A DNA stretch of 19,805 bases from Geosiphon pyriformis. Its lineage: Eukaryota > Glomeromycota > Glomeromycetes > Archaeosporales > Geosiphonaceae. Numbering within the stretch: position 1 is the first letter of the stretch; each line of letters opens with the position of its first letter. Made by a program: the position numbers and the translations under genes. Of this stretch, positions 19,345-19,805 are shown one piece after another. The notes under the pieces are model-generated. The model worked only from the letters and a program-made list of their open reading frames with translations, was not told where the DNA came from and ran no database searches. The DNA lies in contig JAAOMT010000675.1 in NCBI GenBank assembly GCA_016748015.1, positions 212,610 to 232,414 of the forward strand, given 5' to 3'.

Positions 19345-19805
19345 ATGAACAACCACCTTTACAAAAACCTCAGCCAATACTTGGAAACACTACAAATAGA
19401 CAAAGAAATGCCAGTAAAAGAGCTAATTAAGCTCCAAAAATTAGCAAAACACTATTTTATCCAAAATCACATACTTTATTACCGGAATCAACAAAATCCA
19501 GATAATTCATTAAGAGTTATAACCACGGATGAAAAAGAAACTATCTTATTTAACATGCACTCAGATATTCATTCAGGCCACTTTGGAAAAACAGCAACCA
19601 TCCAATGTGCAACTAGCCATTACTATTGGCCAAAAATGAGTTCAGACATAATCCAATACATAAAAAATTGTGACCCATGCCAATGAAGAGGAGGAGCAAA
19701 AACAACAGAATTATTAAGACCAATAAAAGTTGGACAGCCATTTGACAGAATCGGAATTGATTTAGTTGGACCCTTACCAATAACAACAAGAAACAACCAT
19801 TATAT
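19345..19805 (+). pseudogene. Ty3 integrase, N-terminal part, own frame, cut by window end (element 2)
   Basis: The frame starts at ATG 19345, 29 bases after the RT-RNase H stop and in another frame. Its start (MNNHLYKNLSQYLETL) resembles the start of element 1 integrase (MNSENYNDLKQYLETL), so the initiation point is conserved. The HHCC zinc region is visible (HSDIHSGH, then CDPC at the end of the first open part). TGA 19684 interrupts it; the frame then reads on into the catalytic core, with the first Asp in GIDLVGPLP, before the window ends. The second Asp and the Glu are outside. Confidence 0.9.

Larger units (their letters stand above)
12661..19805 (+). mobile_element. Ty3/Gypsy element 2 (5' LTR to integrase, 3' end outside window)
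   Basis: A nearly full-length Ty3 element: LTR, PBS, gag, protease, Cys-rich module, dUTPase, RT, RNase H, then a separate integrase frame cut by the window end. All parts from 13610 to 19315 are in one frame interrupted only by seven stops. Base composition in the coding part is much less AT-biased than its surroundings (a counted line at 16441 has roughly half G/C), so it is the youngest or least altered element here. Confidence 0.9.

Overview
The window looks like transposon-packed nuclear DNA from an AT-rich fungus. I see no host gene, rRNA, tRNA or CRISPR. Everything recognisable is retroelement: two Ty3/Gypsy-type LTR retrotransposons, one LINE-type non-LTR retrotransposon, and a 2.75 kb block of almost pure A/T. 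The protein style (a LINE with endonuclease, RT, RNase H and C-terminal Cys/His finger; Ty3 elements carrying a dUTPase; heavy AT bias) reminds me of arbuscular mycorrhizal fungi (Glomeromycotina). That assignment is an inference from general familiarity, not something the window proves.

Layout. 1-117: nothing recognised. 118-462: an antisense fragment of a family-1 LTR, its TGTTAC 5' end at 462. 463-3943: Ty3 element 1, 5'-truncated, with RT-RNase H (468-1664), a separate integrase frame (1717-3102) and an unrecognised third frame, ORF X (3224-3943). 3912-4797: family-1 LTR with a 20-bp tandem array and a TATA box, preceded by a polypurine tract and followed by a TGG primer-binding-like site and leader, so a second copy seems to begin from the same LTR. 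About 4893-9908: a LINE with an oligo-A tail. 9909-12660: AT block holding the remains of a family-1 LTR plus leader (9909 to about 10530), an unassigned stretch, and a family-2 LTR plus leader and gag start (11108 to about 12120). 12661-19805: Ty3 element 2, with a family-2 LTR (12661-13527), PBS, one long gag/protease/Cys-rich/dUTPase/RT/RNase H frame (13610-19315) and a separate integrase frame (19345 onward) cut by the window end.

How the parts relate. Element 2 shows the 5' half of the Ty3 design and element 1 the 3' half. Together they suggest the order LTR, Gag, PR, Cys-rich module, dUTPase, RT, RNase H, then an INT frame with its own ATG, then ORF X, then LTR. The two are related but clearly divergent.

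Decay. Both Ty3 elements are broken mainly by stop codons explained by C-to-T or G-to-A changes (CGA to TGA, CAA to TAA, TGG to TAG/TGA) with the reading frame otherwise kept. The LINE shows the same signature, with Asp-to-Asn at catalytic positions, plus two frame changes. The AT block is the extreme form: it can be aligned by eye to the intact LTRs in this same window, with most G and C replaced by A and T. This is the most striking feature here and resembles RIP or methyl-cytosine deamination. No element in the window appears autonomous.
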